64,000 nucleotides of DNA, from assembly GCA_005877075.1 (NCBI GenBank), contig VBPX01000032.1:1-64000 (forward strand). The letters are read 5' to 3'. Shown in pieces: positions 9,019-17,610 of the stretch; positions within the stretch are counted from its first letter, which is position 1, and each line of letters starts with the position of its first letter. The notes beneath the pieces were generated by a model. That model did no database searches and was not told the DNA's origin. It saw nothing but the letters and a program-made list of their open reading frames with translations. This stretch comes from Nitrososphaerota archaeon (GTDB lineage Archaea; Thermoproteota; Nitrososphaeria; Nitrososphaerales; Nitrososphaeraceae). Made by a program: the position numbers and the translations under genes.

Positions 9019-10047
9019 ATGTTTAATGTATCAGTAGACAATTATGGCATAACAGTGGATAATGAAAGTAAAAAAATATCCCTGGATCCAAATAAACAAC
9101 CTAATTCTGATTTCATTTTTATTTCACATGCACATACTGATCATTTATACAAAAATGTTAGAGAGTACAGTAATAAGATAATTACATCAAAAATTACTCA
9201 TAAAATTGCAATGCATCGTGGATACAAGTATGGTGATACGTATGAAAAGCATGGATTCAAACTGCTAGATACGGGACATATTCTGGGCTCAAATGGACTT
9301 CTTATAGAAGATGATTTGTATTACACTGGTGACATTTCGATAAGAAAAAGAGCATTTATGAATCCTGCAGTTATTCCACAGGCAAAAATTCTCATAATAG
9401 AATCCACCTTTGGACACGCTGATTATATTTTTCCAAGATTTGAAAGTACTATTCATAAGACAAACTTGATAATTTCAGAAATGTATCATCAGGGTATACC
9501 TGTTATTTTGCTAGGATACACATTGGGCAAGGCTCAAATTCTTACAAATGTTTTCAGACATTGGAAACCATTGATTGTACATGATTCCATACACGAGATG
9601 AACAAACTTTATTCAGAATTTGGGGTCGATATGTACAATTACGTGACCTTTTCAGACGCAGAAAAAAACAATATGCTATCTTCGTACAAGCCATGGTTGC
9701 TCATAGCTCCTTTGGGCTCGTGCAAAAATGGATTTCTAAAATATATCAAAAACAAATATGGTGCTTTATCAATTGGGTTCAGTGGATGGGCCGTAAAGCC
9801 ATATTACAAATTTGCATTGGGATTAGATTATTGTTTACCCTTAAGTGATCATTGTGATTACAGAGATTTAATAACAGTAATCAAAAGGTGCAGCCCTGAA
9901 AAAATTTATACTTTTCATGGTTTTGCTGAACATTTTGCAGGTGACCTTCGTAAAATGGGGTTTGATGCAAGTCCGCTTATTTATTCCCAGGGAAAGAGAA
10001 ATACCTCGGAAAAACTTGACGCTTTTTTTGATAAATCAAATTCTTGA
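9019..10047 (+). CDS. MBL-fold exonuclease/mRNA 3'-end processing-like protein
   Basis: A 342-residue metallo-beta-lactamase-fold protein of the COG1236 (YSH1/CPSF-like, ligase-associated exonuclease) group. The metal site is HAHTDH (His37, His39, Asp41, His42), with the further motifs DTGHILGSNG, YTGDIS, IIESTFG and the C-terminal SDHCDYRDL and FHGFAEHF. It lacks the KH domains of archaeal aCPSF1, so it is the shorter nuclease type acting on DNA or RNA. No DNA ligase gene is adjacent here. It starts at ATG, divergent from the secreted protein gene. Confidence 0.82.
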   Translation: MFNVSVDNYGITVDNESKKISLDPNKQPNSDFIFISHAHTDHLYKNVREYSNKIITSKITHKIAMHRGYKYGDTYEKHGFKLLDTGHILGSNGLLIEDDLYYTGDISIRKRAFMNPAVIPQAKILIIESTFGHADYIFPRFESTIHKTNLIISEMYHQGIPVILLGYTLGKAQILTNVFRHWKPLIVHDSIHEMNKLYSEFGVDMYNYVTFSDAEKNNMLSSYKPWLLIAPLGSCKNGFLKYIKNKYGALSIGFSGWAVKPYYKFALGLDYCLPLSDHCDYRDLITVIKRCSPEKIYTFHGFAEHFAGDLRKMGFDASPLIYSQGKRNTSEKLDAFFDKSNS

Positions 10048-10104
10048 AGATATCAGAATGTGCATCCACACCTTTACTCCAATTATGTCACCGGCATTGG
10101 CAAA

Positions 10105-11184
10105 TTATTTTTCTTGTTCTCTAAAATAAGGAATTACTTTCTTACCAAATAATTCTATATTTTTGAAGTATCCATCTCCCCAAAATCTAACTATAAAGTG
10201 ATTTGTTCCTGCCTCAATAAATCGTTCTAACATTTCGATTACGTCATCAGGTTTACCAACTCCTATTGCACTTCTTGCAACATCATCGGGTATTTGCATC
10301 GCGGCTCTTTTCATTTGTTCCATTAACTCTGGCTTGTTCATGGCATATTCTGTAAAGTACCGGCGGAAATCAAATTCCGAGTCTTGCTGTATATCGTGAA
10401 CCTTCAATAATTCTGGCTTGTATAAACTTACTTTTACTGCATTTTTCATTTTATTCCATGCCTCTTCGCCATCATCAGTAAAATATACGTCTACGTCGTT
10501 TGCGAATTGAAAATCGCTTATATCTCTCTGAATTCTTTTTGCATGATCTTTTATTATGTTCGCATGGTGTCTAAACAATGCAGGAGTATACCCAATTGGT
10601 ATCCAACCATCGCCGTAAATTGCACACAACTCTAATGTTTTCGGTGCACCCGCAGCAATGTATACAGGAGGCCTGGGTTTTCTAATGCTTTTTGCTTGCA
10701 AACATGCATTAACGAGTTTATAATATTCTCCAGTATAATTTACTCTATTATCTGGGTCAGAATCGAAAAGCCTTTCTATAACTTCCAATTGCTCCTTAAA
10801 TTTGGTCACTGGCTTTTTGAATTCTATCCCAAAATCAACTACATTTTGCGCTTCTCCTGCACCAATACCCAATATTGCTCTACCGTTGGTTAATCTGTCT
10901 AAGGTAATTGATGAGAGTGCAATAGTTGAGGGGTGTCTTCTTATTGCATCAGTTACGCACGTTCCCAACTCAACATTTCTGGTAACTGCACCGATTGCAG
11001 CCAGTAATAACCATGCATCATTGACAACTGCATTTTTCCATTGTGGAACGTTTGAATGATCCATTGACCAAATTGAATCAAAATCGATTCTATCAGCAAT
11101 TTGACAAGCTGTCATTATTTGTATTTCATCCAGACCTAGTCTGGCAATATTTAATCCTTGGGTAAAGCCAAATTTAGTCGTCAT
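10105..11184 (-). CDS. LLM-class F420-dependent oxidoreductase (Mer-like)
   Basis: A 359-residue luciferase-like monooxygenase-fold protein: the N-terminal KFGFTQGLNIARLGLDEI, the substrate/F420 region DSIWSMDHSNVPQW, ELGTCVTDAIRRHPSTIA, the hallmark GRAILGIGAGEAQN, and PPVYIAAGAPKTLEL. Members include methylene-tetrahydromethanopterin reductase and F420-dependent dehydrogenases. The substrate cannot be assigned. The cofactor is inferred as F420 because cofG/cofH lie in the same window. It is convergent with the MBL gene (57 bases apart). Confidence 0.85.
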   Translation of the reverse strand: MTTKFGFTQGLNIARLGLDEIQIMTACQIADRIDFDSIWSMDHSNVPQWKNAVVNDAWLLLAAIGAVTRNVELGTCVTDAIRRHPSTIALSSITLDRLTNGRAILGIGAGEAQNVVDFGIEFKKPVTKFKEQLEVIERLFDSDPDNRVNYTGEYYKLVNACLQAKSIRKPRPPVYIAAGAPKTLELCAIYGDGWIPIGYTPALFRHHANIIKDHAKRIQRDISDFQFANDVDVYFTDDGEEAWNKMKNAVKVSLYKPELLKVHDIQQDSEFDFRRYFTEYAMNKPELMEQMKRAAMQIPDDVARSAIGVGKPDDVIEMLERFIEAGTNHFIVRFWGDGYFKNIELFGKKVIPYFREQEK

Positions 11185-11298
11185 TTTATAGTGGAATTAT
11201 GCATATCGCATGAATATATAGATGTAAGGTTTAACTGATATCAGGCATTAAATTATTGCGAAATTTATTCAAACATAGGCAATGTTGTAACTGATTTC

Positions 11299-11661
11299 TT
11301 GACTGAATATATAATAAATAGCACAATACAGAAAAATATTGTGAGTTCCAAACGTTCTAATAATTCAACTTCAAGTGATGAACGAAAGATTTCAGTTCGA
11401 TTACTGATTAGGGGAAAGGTTCAAGGAGTTTATTTCAGATTTAATATGCAAGAGGTTGCAAAGAAGAGTGGTGTTATCGGATGGGTGAGAAATTTACCAG
11501 ATGGAAATGTGGAAGCTTTGGTTGAAGGAAACAAAGAAGATGTAAATGAAGTTGTAGAGTGGAGTAAGATGGGTCCTGAGAATGCAAGGGTCGACGATGT
11601 GGAATTGGAGTACGGGCAGTATCTGGGAAATTCTGACGAATTCATAATAAGATATGATTAG
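11299..11661 (+). CDS. acyP: Acylphosphatase with N-terminal extension
   Basis: Hydrolyses acyl phosphates. The acylphosphatase domain covers about residues 31-120, with the phosphate loop GKVQGVYFR (catalytic Arg47) and VRNLPDGNVEA (catalytic Asn65). Typical members are about 90 residues; the first 30 here are an extra polar Ser/Asn-rich segment if the TTG at 11299 is the start. No ATG precedes the domain in frame, so the extension may be shorter with another non-ATG start. It is divergent from the LLM gene. Confidence 0.9.
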   Translation: MTEYIINSTIQKNIVSSKRSNNSTSSDERKISVRLLIRGKVQGVYFRFNMQEVAKKSGVIGWVRNLPDGNVEALVEGNKEDVNEVVEWSKMGPENARVDDVELEYGQYLGNSDEFIIRYD

Positions 11662-11799
11662 CCTCAGAAATCATTTTCCAATTAGTTAATTTCAAATTCA
11701 AATCGAAGAGAAACAAATTCTTTGGTAGACCAGATTTTGTCGAGATTTGGTACAAATTATTGGTTGCATCCAAATCATGAGAATTAATGAATAAACTGT

Positions 11800-11834
11800 T
11801 TGAACTCTATAAAGGATTTAGAATCTCTAGTTTC
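11800..11834 (+). repeat. Upstream element shared with 12582-12616
   Basis: About 35 bases that match 12582-12616 at roughly three positions in four, including ATAAAG, ATTTAGA and TCTAGT in the same order. Each copy lies roughly 60-90 bases before a small secreted-peptide reading frame (11921 and 12677). This suggests related promoters or duplicated upstream DNA. It is a visual alignment only. Confidence 0.4.
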
Positions 11835-11920
11835 TTTAGCGTAGTTCACACTAATGAGATTTGATACCGATATCATATTAGAAATGATCTATAACATTTT
11901 CTTTTTGACTTAAAGTTCGT

Positions 11921-12189
11921 ATGACAAGCTCTAGGGATTCAAATCCTACAGCGATATTAATTATCAAAGTAACAAGAACACTTGTAATTATTGCCACATC
12001 TGTATTTGTAGCTCCGGTGGATGCAAAAGCAAATACTCAACATTCAAAAATAGTAGCAAGTGGGGCGAATACAATGGACCTTACATAAAAGATTGTAAAG
12101 AACATGATTCTACGAGAGATTATGCAACAGGTCCAGGTAATAATGGTGAATATGCTTCTGGGTTAGTTCATGAAAATAATGTTCCATAA
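11921..12189 (+). pseudogene. Small secreted peptide gene interrupted by a one-base shift
   Basis: From ATG 11921 a signal peptide is readable (positively charged start, then TLVIIATSVFVAPVDAKA), but this frame stops after 55 codons. Moving to the -1 frame at the A5 run 12046-12050 gives a continuous tail containing KWGEYNGPYIKDCKEHDS and GPGNNGEYASGLVHENNVP to the stop at 12189. The product would be about 88 residues: signal peptide plus a polar exported domain. The family is not recognised. A real inactivating deletion and a sequencing undercall are both possible. Confidence 0.45.
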
Positions 12190-12581
12190 ATTATAGTATC
12201 GCAAATCAGGTAACTGCTGACTTAAATTTTTCCCCCCTGCAATGATAATACTTGATATTTTAATCTAAGTCAAAATTTCGAAAGCTGCATTTAAAATCGA
12301 AAGAATTAACGGGCTGCAGCAATTGCTGCATCAGCGACAATGTTTATCTTATGTGAGTGAACAACATGACAGGCAATTAGTGAAGTATTATTTAGAGCAT
12401 TACGTCCATTGGTGCGAGACGGATGGTGATAGAAAAAAGAACTGGTATTAAAGAGGAGTAACAATAATGGCAAAAAATTTGGACCCTTATTGAAACTTGC
12501 TCTCAATGGAACTATCTCTACTGGAGAAACCAGAACAATATTTGGATAAATATCTGGTTGTAATCTTTTATAGAAATGTGG

Positions 12582-12616
12582 TCGAATTCAATAAAGAATT
12601 TAGACATTCTAGTAGC
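12582..12616 (+). repeat. Upstream element, second copy (see 11800-11834)
   Basis: Second copy of the roughly 35-base element, located about 60 bases before the start of the Cys-rich secreted protein at 12677. The spacing to the gene is similar to that of the first copy, which supports a regulatory or duplicated-promoter origin. Confidence 0.4.
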
Positions 12617-12676
12617 TTACTAAAAAGCATAAATAACATAATTATCTAATGGCATGGATGTTAGCTAAAACGACTT

Positions 12677-12991
12677 TTGTTGGCATCCGCGACGCTTCTT
12701 CTCGTGTCATTTCTTCTTACTTTGCCTTCTACATCTAATATTTTTGCCGCACCCATGCGGGAGGGCTTTAAAAATTCTGGAAATTGTTCCATAAGTCCGC
12801 CCACATCAACCTCAAGCATGACTTGTTGCTGGAGAGAAAAGATTCCTGGCTCTATATTGGGAGAAAAATATTGTCAAACATGCTATTATGGTCCCAATGG
12901 ACTTCTTACAAGTTGCGATGATAAAGAATTACAATATGTTAAAACAACTGATAAAGATCAATCTAATACTTTGCCTCTGTTACAAAAATAG
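12677..12991 (+). CDS. Small Cys-rich secreted protein
   Basis: A 104-residue product starting at TTG with a hydrophobic leader (ATLLLVSFLLTLPS) ending near NIFAAP, a plausible signal-peptidase site. The mature part has seven Cys in short clusters (NCS, TCCW, YCQTCYY, TSC), suited to disulfides or metal binding outside the cell. The leader lacks a basic n-region. A second frame from ATG 12649 supplies one (MAWMLAKTTF) and would join through one base at the T4 run near 12675, so the true N-terminus may be misread. The function is unknown. Confidence 0.5.
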   Translation: MLASATLLLVSFLLTLPSTSNIFAAPMREGFKNSGNCSISPPTSTSSMTCCWREKIPGSILGEKYCQTCYYGPNGLLTSCDDKELQYVKTTDKDQSNTLPLLQK

Positions 12992-13252
12992 AGGTAACGT
13001 TTTAGAGCATTCAACTGATTCAAAACTCCCAAAATTGCTTCAAAAGGGTGATGCTCTTGAAAATCTGCAGAAAAAGCAATGCTACCTTTTCTGAGGACAA
13101 ATGGCACGAGAGACTGAACCTAAACTAATGATAGGGTTCACGTTCCTATTTATAGAAGTGATACAAATTTTAAATTAATGTTATGTATTCCTATCACAAT
13201 ATTGATATTATATCATTCCAATATGAGGACTAAGTGCATTCACTATTGGTTA

Positions 13253-13460
13253 CTAATGCAAAGACCTAGTTGGTATCGTTTTGTTATACTTGGGACTTAA
13301 TTCATTTGCTTTATCCAAATATTGTTGACCAATCTCAGTAAAACCTAGACGAAATGGAATATTCCCCATATTATGCAACTTATTTCTCCACATCCTGAAC
13401 ATACAAATTCATTCCATTCCCACACTTTTGACAATGATTTTTATTTTGGTTGTTAGGTAT
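13253..13460 (-). pseudogene. Degraded zinc-ribbon gene remnant
   Basis: On the minus strand three frames in succession give protein-like text: HCQKCGNGMN, then EFVCSGCGEISC one frame over, then from an ATG near 13366 MGNIPFRLGFTEIGQQYLD continuing to LSPKYNKTIPTRSLH and a TAG at 13253. Together they look like a CxxC/CxxC zinc ribbon followed by a helical tail, now broken by at least two shifts. Because several shifts are needed, true decay is more likely than sequencing error. The last 38 codons could still be translated alone. Confidence 0.35.
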
Positions 13461-13506
13461 TTTGTCTATAATATTTTATCAACCACAATTTCATCTCTGG
13501 AGGTCA

Positions 13507-13609
13507 CAAATTGCTTACATTCCTTTTATCCATTAATGTGTAATAGTAGATGCTGGCGGAGGACAATGAGTGTTTCTTGTTCAAGATGTAGTCATAACGC
13601 CTCTGCTAG
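13507..13609. repeat. 100-bp hairpin-forming repeat, copy 1
   Basis: Positions 13507-13606 match 15499-15598 with about 10 differences and no gaps. The ends of the G/C-rich half can pair: CTGGCGGAGG (13553-13562) with CCTCTGCTAG (13600-13609), ten pairs including G-T. In copy 2 the same ten pairs are kept although two right-arm bases differ. One minus-strand frame (QRRYDYILNKKHSLSSAS and on) is open in both copies, so a coding relic is an alternative reading. Confidence 0.6.
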
Positions 13610-13707
13610 TCTTCTATTCTCTAGTAATTTTCGACTAAACTTTTTTATTTTATGTTGAAGAAATCGACATTAGTAATAGGTGCAGGCACATAATCATCTG
13701 TTGCTCA

Positions 13708-13735
13708 TGTGGGCCTTTCTGCCATTCGGCCCACA
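13708..13735. other. Perfect 8-bp inverted repeat
   Basis: TGTGGGCC (13708-13715) and GGCCCACA (13728-13735) are exact reverse complements separated by 12 bases, a strong G/C-rich hairpin in otherwise AT-rich DNA. It lies about 230 bases before the small zinc protein at 13968. It could be a transcript terminator or a mobile-element relic; nothing decides between them. Confidence 0.4.
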
Positions 13736-13967
13736 ACGCACTTAATATAATGATTGAAATTATTTTATAGTTTGCTGATGATAATAAGGCAGGGTACAGA
13801 ACATATACACAATATGCTTAGGGGTGTAAGTTGGTCCGCCATACCACGAAATTTTCTAAATAATTGTATTATTATTATGCTTGCTGAAATGTCGCTATCT
13901 CTATTTTTAACAAAAATAAAACTTCCTAAATTAAAGACACTTAAATTAGTAACACCGATACTTTCTT

Positions 13968-14132
13968 ATGCTGATGATAAAGTGTAAGGATTGCGGCGAA
14001 AGGATTCCTGCAAGTTATCAACAAGATACGGTGTCGTTTGAAGCAACAAATTTCACTGAGCAATTAGAAAAATGTCCAAATTGCGGAAAAGTTAGACCTT
14101 ATTTTAAAGCGGACTATTTCTTCGAAGAATGA
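13968..14132 (+). CDS. Small zinc-ribbon protein (54 residues)
   Basis: A short reading frame from ATG 13968 (or ATG 13974) with a paired CxxC signature: IKCKDCGERIPASY near the start and EKCPNCGKVRPYF toward the end. The spacing suits one zinc ribbon. Between them is a polar stretch (SFEATNFTEQ). Many archaea encode such one-domain zinc proteins, usually of unknown role, some in RNA or DNA binding. It is the best-supported gene in this sparse region because both Cys pairs and the aromatic tail YFKADYFFEE look selected. Confidence 0.65.
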   Translation: MLMIKCKDCGERIPASYQQDTVSFEATNFTEQLEKCPNCGKVRPYFKADYFFEE

Positions 14133-14456
14133 AACCTACATAAATGAAAAGCAGCTTTGGCAATTTTGAGTTAAAATTTCCAAATTAGTGCCAGTTCACA
14201 GGCTTTCAAATTGGTATTGCATGAACGATACATCAGAGTTATTGAACTCCCAAACGACAATTCAAACTGACGATTAAGATCTTTAGGCTTGGATTCATTA
14301 ATTGAAAATTTTTTCAACTTGACAAACATACAATTTCAAACACCACAATTTTATAGTCATGCCCAGTGTCTCATTGCACCAATTAATTTTGACCCCAATT
14401 GTTAATCTTCTGAATCGGATAATTAGATCAAGTTTTTGCCTTCTAGAAAGTTAACA

Positions 14457-14570
14457 TCAGTGAGAAATCTTAGGACTCGTTTGATTCATCCAACAGTCAT
14501 AACAGCCTTCAAAGTCCAGTTGATATACTTCTATTTCGTTTTTGTTACATGTTTGACATAATTTTTCCAT
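14457..14570 (-). CDS. Tiny zinc-finger protein (37 residues)
   Basis: On the minus strand ATG 14570 opens a 37-codon frame with two Cys pairs, LCQTCNKNEIEVYQLDFEG then CYDCWMNQTSP, ending at TGA 14457. The CxxC...CxxC pattern with a hydrophobic centre is typical of a single zinc knuckle. An in-frame stop shortly upstream confirms that the gene cannot be much longer. The function is unknown. It sits alone between about 320 bases (14133-14456) and 300 bases (14571-14877) in which no other gene was found. Confidence 0.5.
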   Translation of the reverse strand: MEKLCQTCNKNEIEVYQLDFEGCYDCWMNQTSPKISH

Positions 14571-14877
14571 TTGAGCAACTTCATTATGTCATCTAATATA
14601 TAGTGATTATCAATATAATCATCTCAACGTGTCAATTATGATCCTTATTGCTATCTTTTCATGGTTTATTCCACTTTATGTAAAGATTCGCTTAGCCAGT
14701 TGGATTCAGTATTTGCTTTATCCATCAACATCAAAACATTGTACCTCCCGCCAGTCGTTAATTAGAATTTCGAAGATAAGCCCCAGTTTTTGTCGAATTT
14801 TTCATAACAGGTTATTGAGTTATAAAATTACAGTTTTGTCCAACAATGCATTCTTATAAGTGTGAGAAGTATATATA

Positions 14878-15150
14878 ATGGGGGACGGAACGGAATTGGT
14901 TGCTCAAGTATATTCAGATGTAGAAAATGACTTTAGAGAAAGATACACGAACTATCTAAGGACCATGAAACAGAAAATCTATGATACTAATCTAGGATAT
15001 ACCGAATTGGAAGATGAAAGAAAGTTGGTTAATCAGCAAGCTATGCGGACACCTGGACGAAGAGGCGAAATCATTAAAAGTGAAGAGATAGATAAAGAAT
15101 TTTCTAGAAGGTATAGTGAACACAAAAAAGCAATGTTTTATTATGATTGA
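14878..15150 (+). CDS. Small charged helical protein of unknown function
   Basis: A 90-residue, strongly charged product from ATG 14878. The composition (many Glu, Lys, Arg, Tyr) and heptad-like spacing in FRERYTNYLRTMKQKIYDTN and KEFSRRYSEHKKAMFYYD suggest a helical bundle or coiled coil. No membrane segment, metal site or known domain was seen. The purine-rich ATAATGGGGGACGG context could act as start region. It is conserved-looking in codon use compared with the surrounding remnants, so it is treated as a real gene. Confidence 0.55.
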   Translation: MGDGTELVAQVYSDVENDFRERYTNYLRTMKQKIYDTNLGYTELEDERKLVNQQAMRTPGRRGEIIKSEEIDKEFSRRYSEHKKAMFYYD

Positions 15151-15498
15151 ATTGTGCACACAATACACCTTTACAACTTAAAGTATAATCCTTATTTCTG
15201 AACTGAAAGTGTTAAAATACATTTTTATAATTTTACAACTCAATACAACCTATAAGATCACAAAATGGGTATAATTTCTTAATTTTCATATTTAATCATT
15301 AAAACGAAAATGTAAATATACAAAAAATAAATCATCAATTAGAATTAGAGAATTGACCCAACTTAATCCGGAAACCAAACAAACAAGGAAAACAAGTGTC
15401 ATTAACTGATTTTACTGATGAAAAGAACAATCTGAATTAAATTAATCTTCAATGGTCACAATTTCACTAAACTTAGCATCAGGTTTCGATTTCTAAAC

Positions 15499-15601
15499 CA
15501 AATTGCTTACAAACCTTTTATCCATTAATGTGTAATAATAGATGCTGGCGGAGGACAATGAGCATTTCTTGTCCAAGACGCGTTCATAACGCCTCTGCCG
15601 G
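15499..15601. repeat. 100-bp hairpin-forming repeat, copy 2
   Basis: Second copy of the element at 13507-13609, about 90 percent identical over 100 bases. Its outer stem pairs CTGGCGGAGG (15545-15554) with CCTCTGCCGG (15592-15601). An inner perfect hairpin GCGTT-CAT-AACGC lies inside. On the minus strand, frames beside it give further protein-like pieces (VCKQFGLEIE, PDAKFSEIVTIED, and MPYDRTNGSY before a stop), so the surrounding 15.43-15.66 kb may be a decayed gene. Confidence 0.6.
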
Positions 15602-15742
15602 TTAATGATTTTTACTAATTAGTAAGATCCATTAGTTCTATCATACGGCATGCATCTTACTGAAGTAATACAGAAAATTTAAGTCAAAAAAATCTGTTCC
15701 TGTTCTAATTCCTATTAACAAGATACGAGTTCCTCTCTAATA

Positions 15743-16003
15743 TTGGCAAAAAGTCTTGCAATTACAATTCTTCTTGCAGTCTTAGTTTCGGGTGTCGGCC
15801 ATATCTATCTCGGGGTTATAAAACGAGGAATAATTATTTTGATTGTTGGAATTGCTATATGGATTATTGTTCCATGGTTTGTTCCATTTCCTCTCAGTTG
15901 GGTAATAGGAGCCGGTTACTGGATTTGGCAAATAGTAGACGTATATATGCTTTATAAAAAGATGAAATTTGGACAAACACAAACGACAGATTTTAGAAAG
16001 TAA
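15743..16003 (+). CDS. Small TM2-like membrane protein
   Basis: An 86-residue protein starting at TTG 15743. It has a hydrophobic segment with a Gly-rich turn (LVSGVGHIYLGVIKRG), a second helix (IIILIVGIAIWIIVPWFV) and a third near GAGYWIWQIVDVYMLY. The GxGHxYLG pattern recalls TM2/DUF5683 proteins. The C-terminal KMKFGQTQTTDFRK tail is cytosolic-like. The function is unknown. No neighbour within 500 bases suggests a role. Confidence 0.7.
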   Translation: MAKSLAITILLAVLVSGVGHIYLGVIKRGIIILIVGIAIWIIVPWFVPFPLSWVIGAGYWIWQIVDVYMLYKKMKFGQTQTTDFRK

Positions 16004-16596
16004 TTACTAAAGTTCACCTATAATCGAGCAAGCCTCTCGCATCTTCCACACTATCAGTGGCGTCAGAGAGTATTGTTAATCATAGAAGTATATTGGTTGC
16101 TAGGAAGCATAGGAACATAATCACTAGCCGTGCGAAGTCAACTTCTCAGATCAGGTATTATTCTACAAATATCCTGCTTTGATCCATTCTTTGAACTAGA
16201 ACTGGAATTAACTGCTAATACTTGAGATTGCCCTAACGAGTAAAGTTAACCTCGCAATAAAGTGATCATTGTTAAGCCAATAATCAACAATACAGACCTA
16301 CTAGTAACATATACTATCATTTTGAATAATTAGCTGATATTATGTATTTCAAGGTTTAAAGTTGAGCAATTGTGGAAATTCTATATGTCGATTAAATCAG
16401 GAAGCGTATCTTTTTATTGGAAGGTAAGATTGGTTAGACATTCCTTCTTCAGTAATGGTATTTTGCACTTCTGAAGAGAGTTCTTTTAGCAAAAGAAAAA
16501 GGATTTGCACAAGTTTACTGAGATACTAGTATTAATAAATATGGTACGTGATACCTAAATGAATAAATTTATCTAATTTTTCATTCTCATAAAGGC
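16004..16596. other. Intergenic stretch with only a weak reading frame
   Basis: Nearly 600 bases before the ABC-2 permease. The only protein-like text is a minus-strand frame of about 37 codons from GTG 16510 to TGA 16397 (ILFLLLKELSSEVQNTITEE), which lacks support and may be a remnant. No RNA gene was recognised. Confidence 0.4.
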
Positions 16597-17349
16597 ATGT
16601 TTATTGAGAAAAGTAAAACGGCGTTAATGCAAACTTTTCTTATTGCTTATTTGACAGGTATTCTTTGGTTAAAGAGAAATCCTTTATCTTTGATTTTTTC
16701 TGCAATAAGTCCTTTCTCTCTATTATTTATTTTATTTATTGTTAGTAATGGAAGATATTTGCCATTGTCTATTACAGGCAGTTTGGTAATGGCCTTGGTT
16801 GGATATGGGTTATCGCTAGGTCAAGATATTTCGTTTTATAAAAATGAATACAAAATTCAGGATGTCTTTGTTGCTTCTCCTGTATCTCCAATTACTTATA
16901 TGGTGGGATTGGCAATTTCACAAATACTATTTGGACTGCCTGCTCTATTAGTGCTAATCTCATTAGCTACTTTTTTTTTATTATCTTCATTCTACATTCC
17001 TCTCTTATTGGTAACTGCGTTCCTTGTGTGGGGTTCCATGTCATCTATGGGATTTTTTCTCTCTTCCCATATGTTACACATGCGAAACGTTTCGCAAATC
17101 ATATCATTTGTTAACGTCATCCTTGCAATTCTGCCACCAGTTTTTTACAGTATTGATAGATTACCTATTGAACTGCAATATGCTTCCTATTTCGTTCCAA
17201 CTACTCATGCATCTCTGATAATCCAAAATATTATGGGAATAGCAACACCAAAAGAATGGTCAATTGAATTAGGACTCCTAATTCAACTAGTATATCTGGT
17301 AGGTTTTGTGTTTTTAGCAAAAGTAAAGGCTTTGTGGCGTGAGAATTGA
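16597..17349 (+). CDS. ABC-2 type transporter permease
   Basis: A 250-residue membrane protein with about six transmembrane helices and the ABC-2/DrrB-type layout: a short cytosolic start, GYGLSLGQDISFYKNEYKIQDVFVASPVSPITYMVG (coupling region) and helices to the end near LAKVKALWREN. Such permeases export lipids, drugs or polysaccharides with a separate ATPase. No ATPase gene is adjacent; the only matching type is 15 kb away on the other strand (32237-33160). The substrate is unknown. It starts at ATG. Confidence 0.85.
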   Translation: MFIEKSKTALMQTFLIAYLTGILWLKRNPLSLIFSAISPFSLLFILFIVSNGRYLPLSITGSLVMALVGYGLSLGQDISFYKNEYKIQDVFVASPVSPITYMVGLAISQILFGLPALLVLISLATFFLLSSFYIPLLLVTAFLVWGSMSSMGFFLSSHMLHMRNVSQIISFVNVILAILPPVFYSIDRLPIELQYASYFVPTTHASLIIQNIMGIATPKEWSIELGLLIQLVYLVGFVFLAKVKALWREN

Positions 17350-17610
17350 TTTTCCAAATGTCCTATAGTGACGTAAATATCATAGTTTGAACCCAAATCA
17401 AAACCTGATATGAATGAATCTTAAAATTAGTTGATTCTAAATGATACTACATATAGAAAACAGGTATTCTGCTGATAAATATACAAAAGTATACTATACT
17501 TTGATCTAATGCTTTATTAATTTTCAGAAACTTATTTTAGAAAAAACTTTTGTTATTATATTAAGAAACATATTATTTAGATTCTGATATTCTTAATTTC
17601 TTCATGCGAC

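Noticed and set aside
12306..12506. 66-codon minus-strand frame with an Ala-rich end
   Set aside because: Composition is odd (Leu run then His/Asn), no start context or recognised motif; could be a remnant but is not supportable.
13428..13658. 76-codon plus-strand frame through repeat copy 1
   Set aside because: It depends on the repeat and a stop-poor flank; in copy 2 the same frame is preceded by stops and ends soon after the repeat.
13754..13987. 77-codon plus-strand frame before the small zinc protein
   Set aside because: It overlaps the start of the zinc-ribbon gene, which has clear Cys pairs, and shows no pattern itself.
14629..14859. 76-codon hydrophobic plus-strand frame
   Set aside because: Random-looking order after the first helix; the minus strand has equally plausible short text, so neither is convincing.
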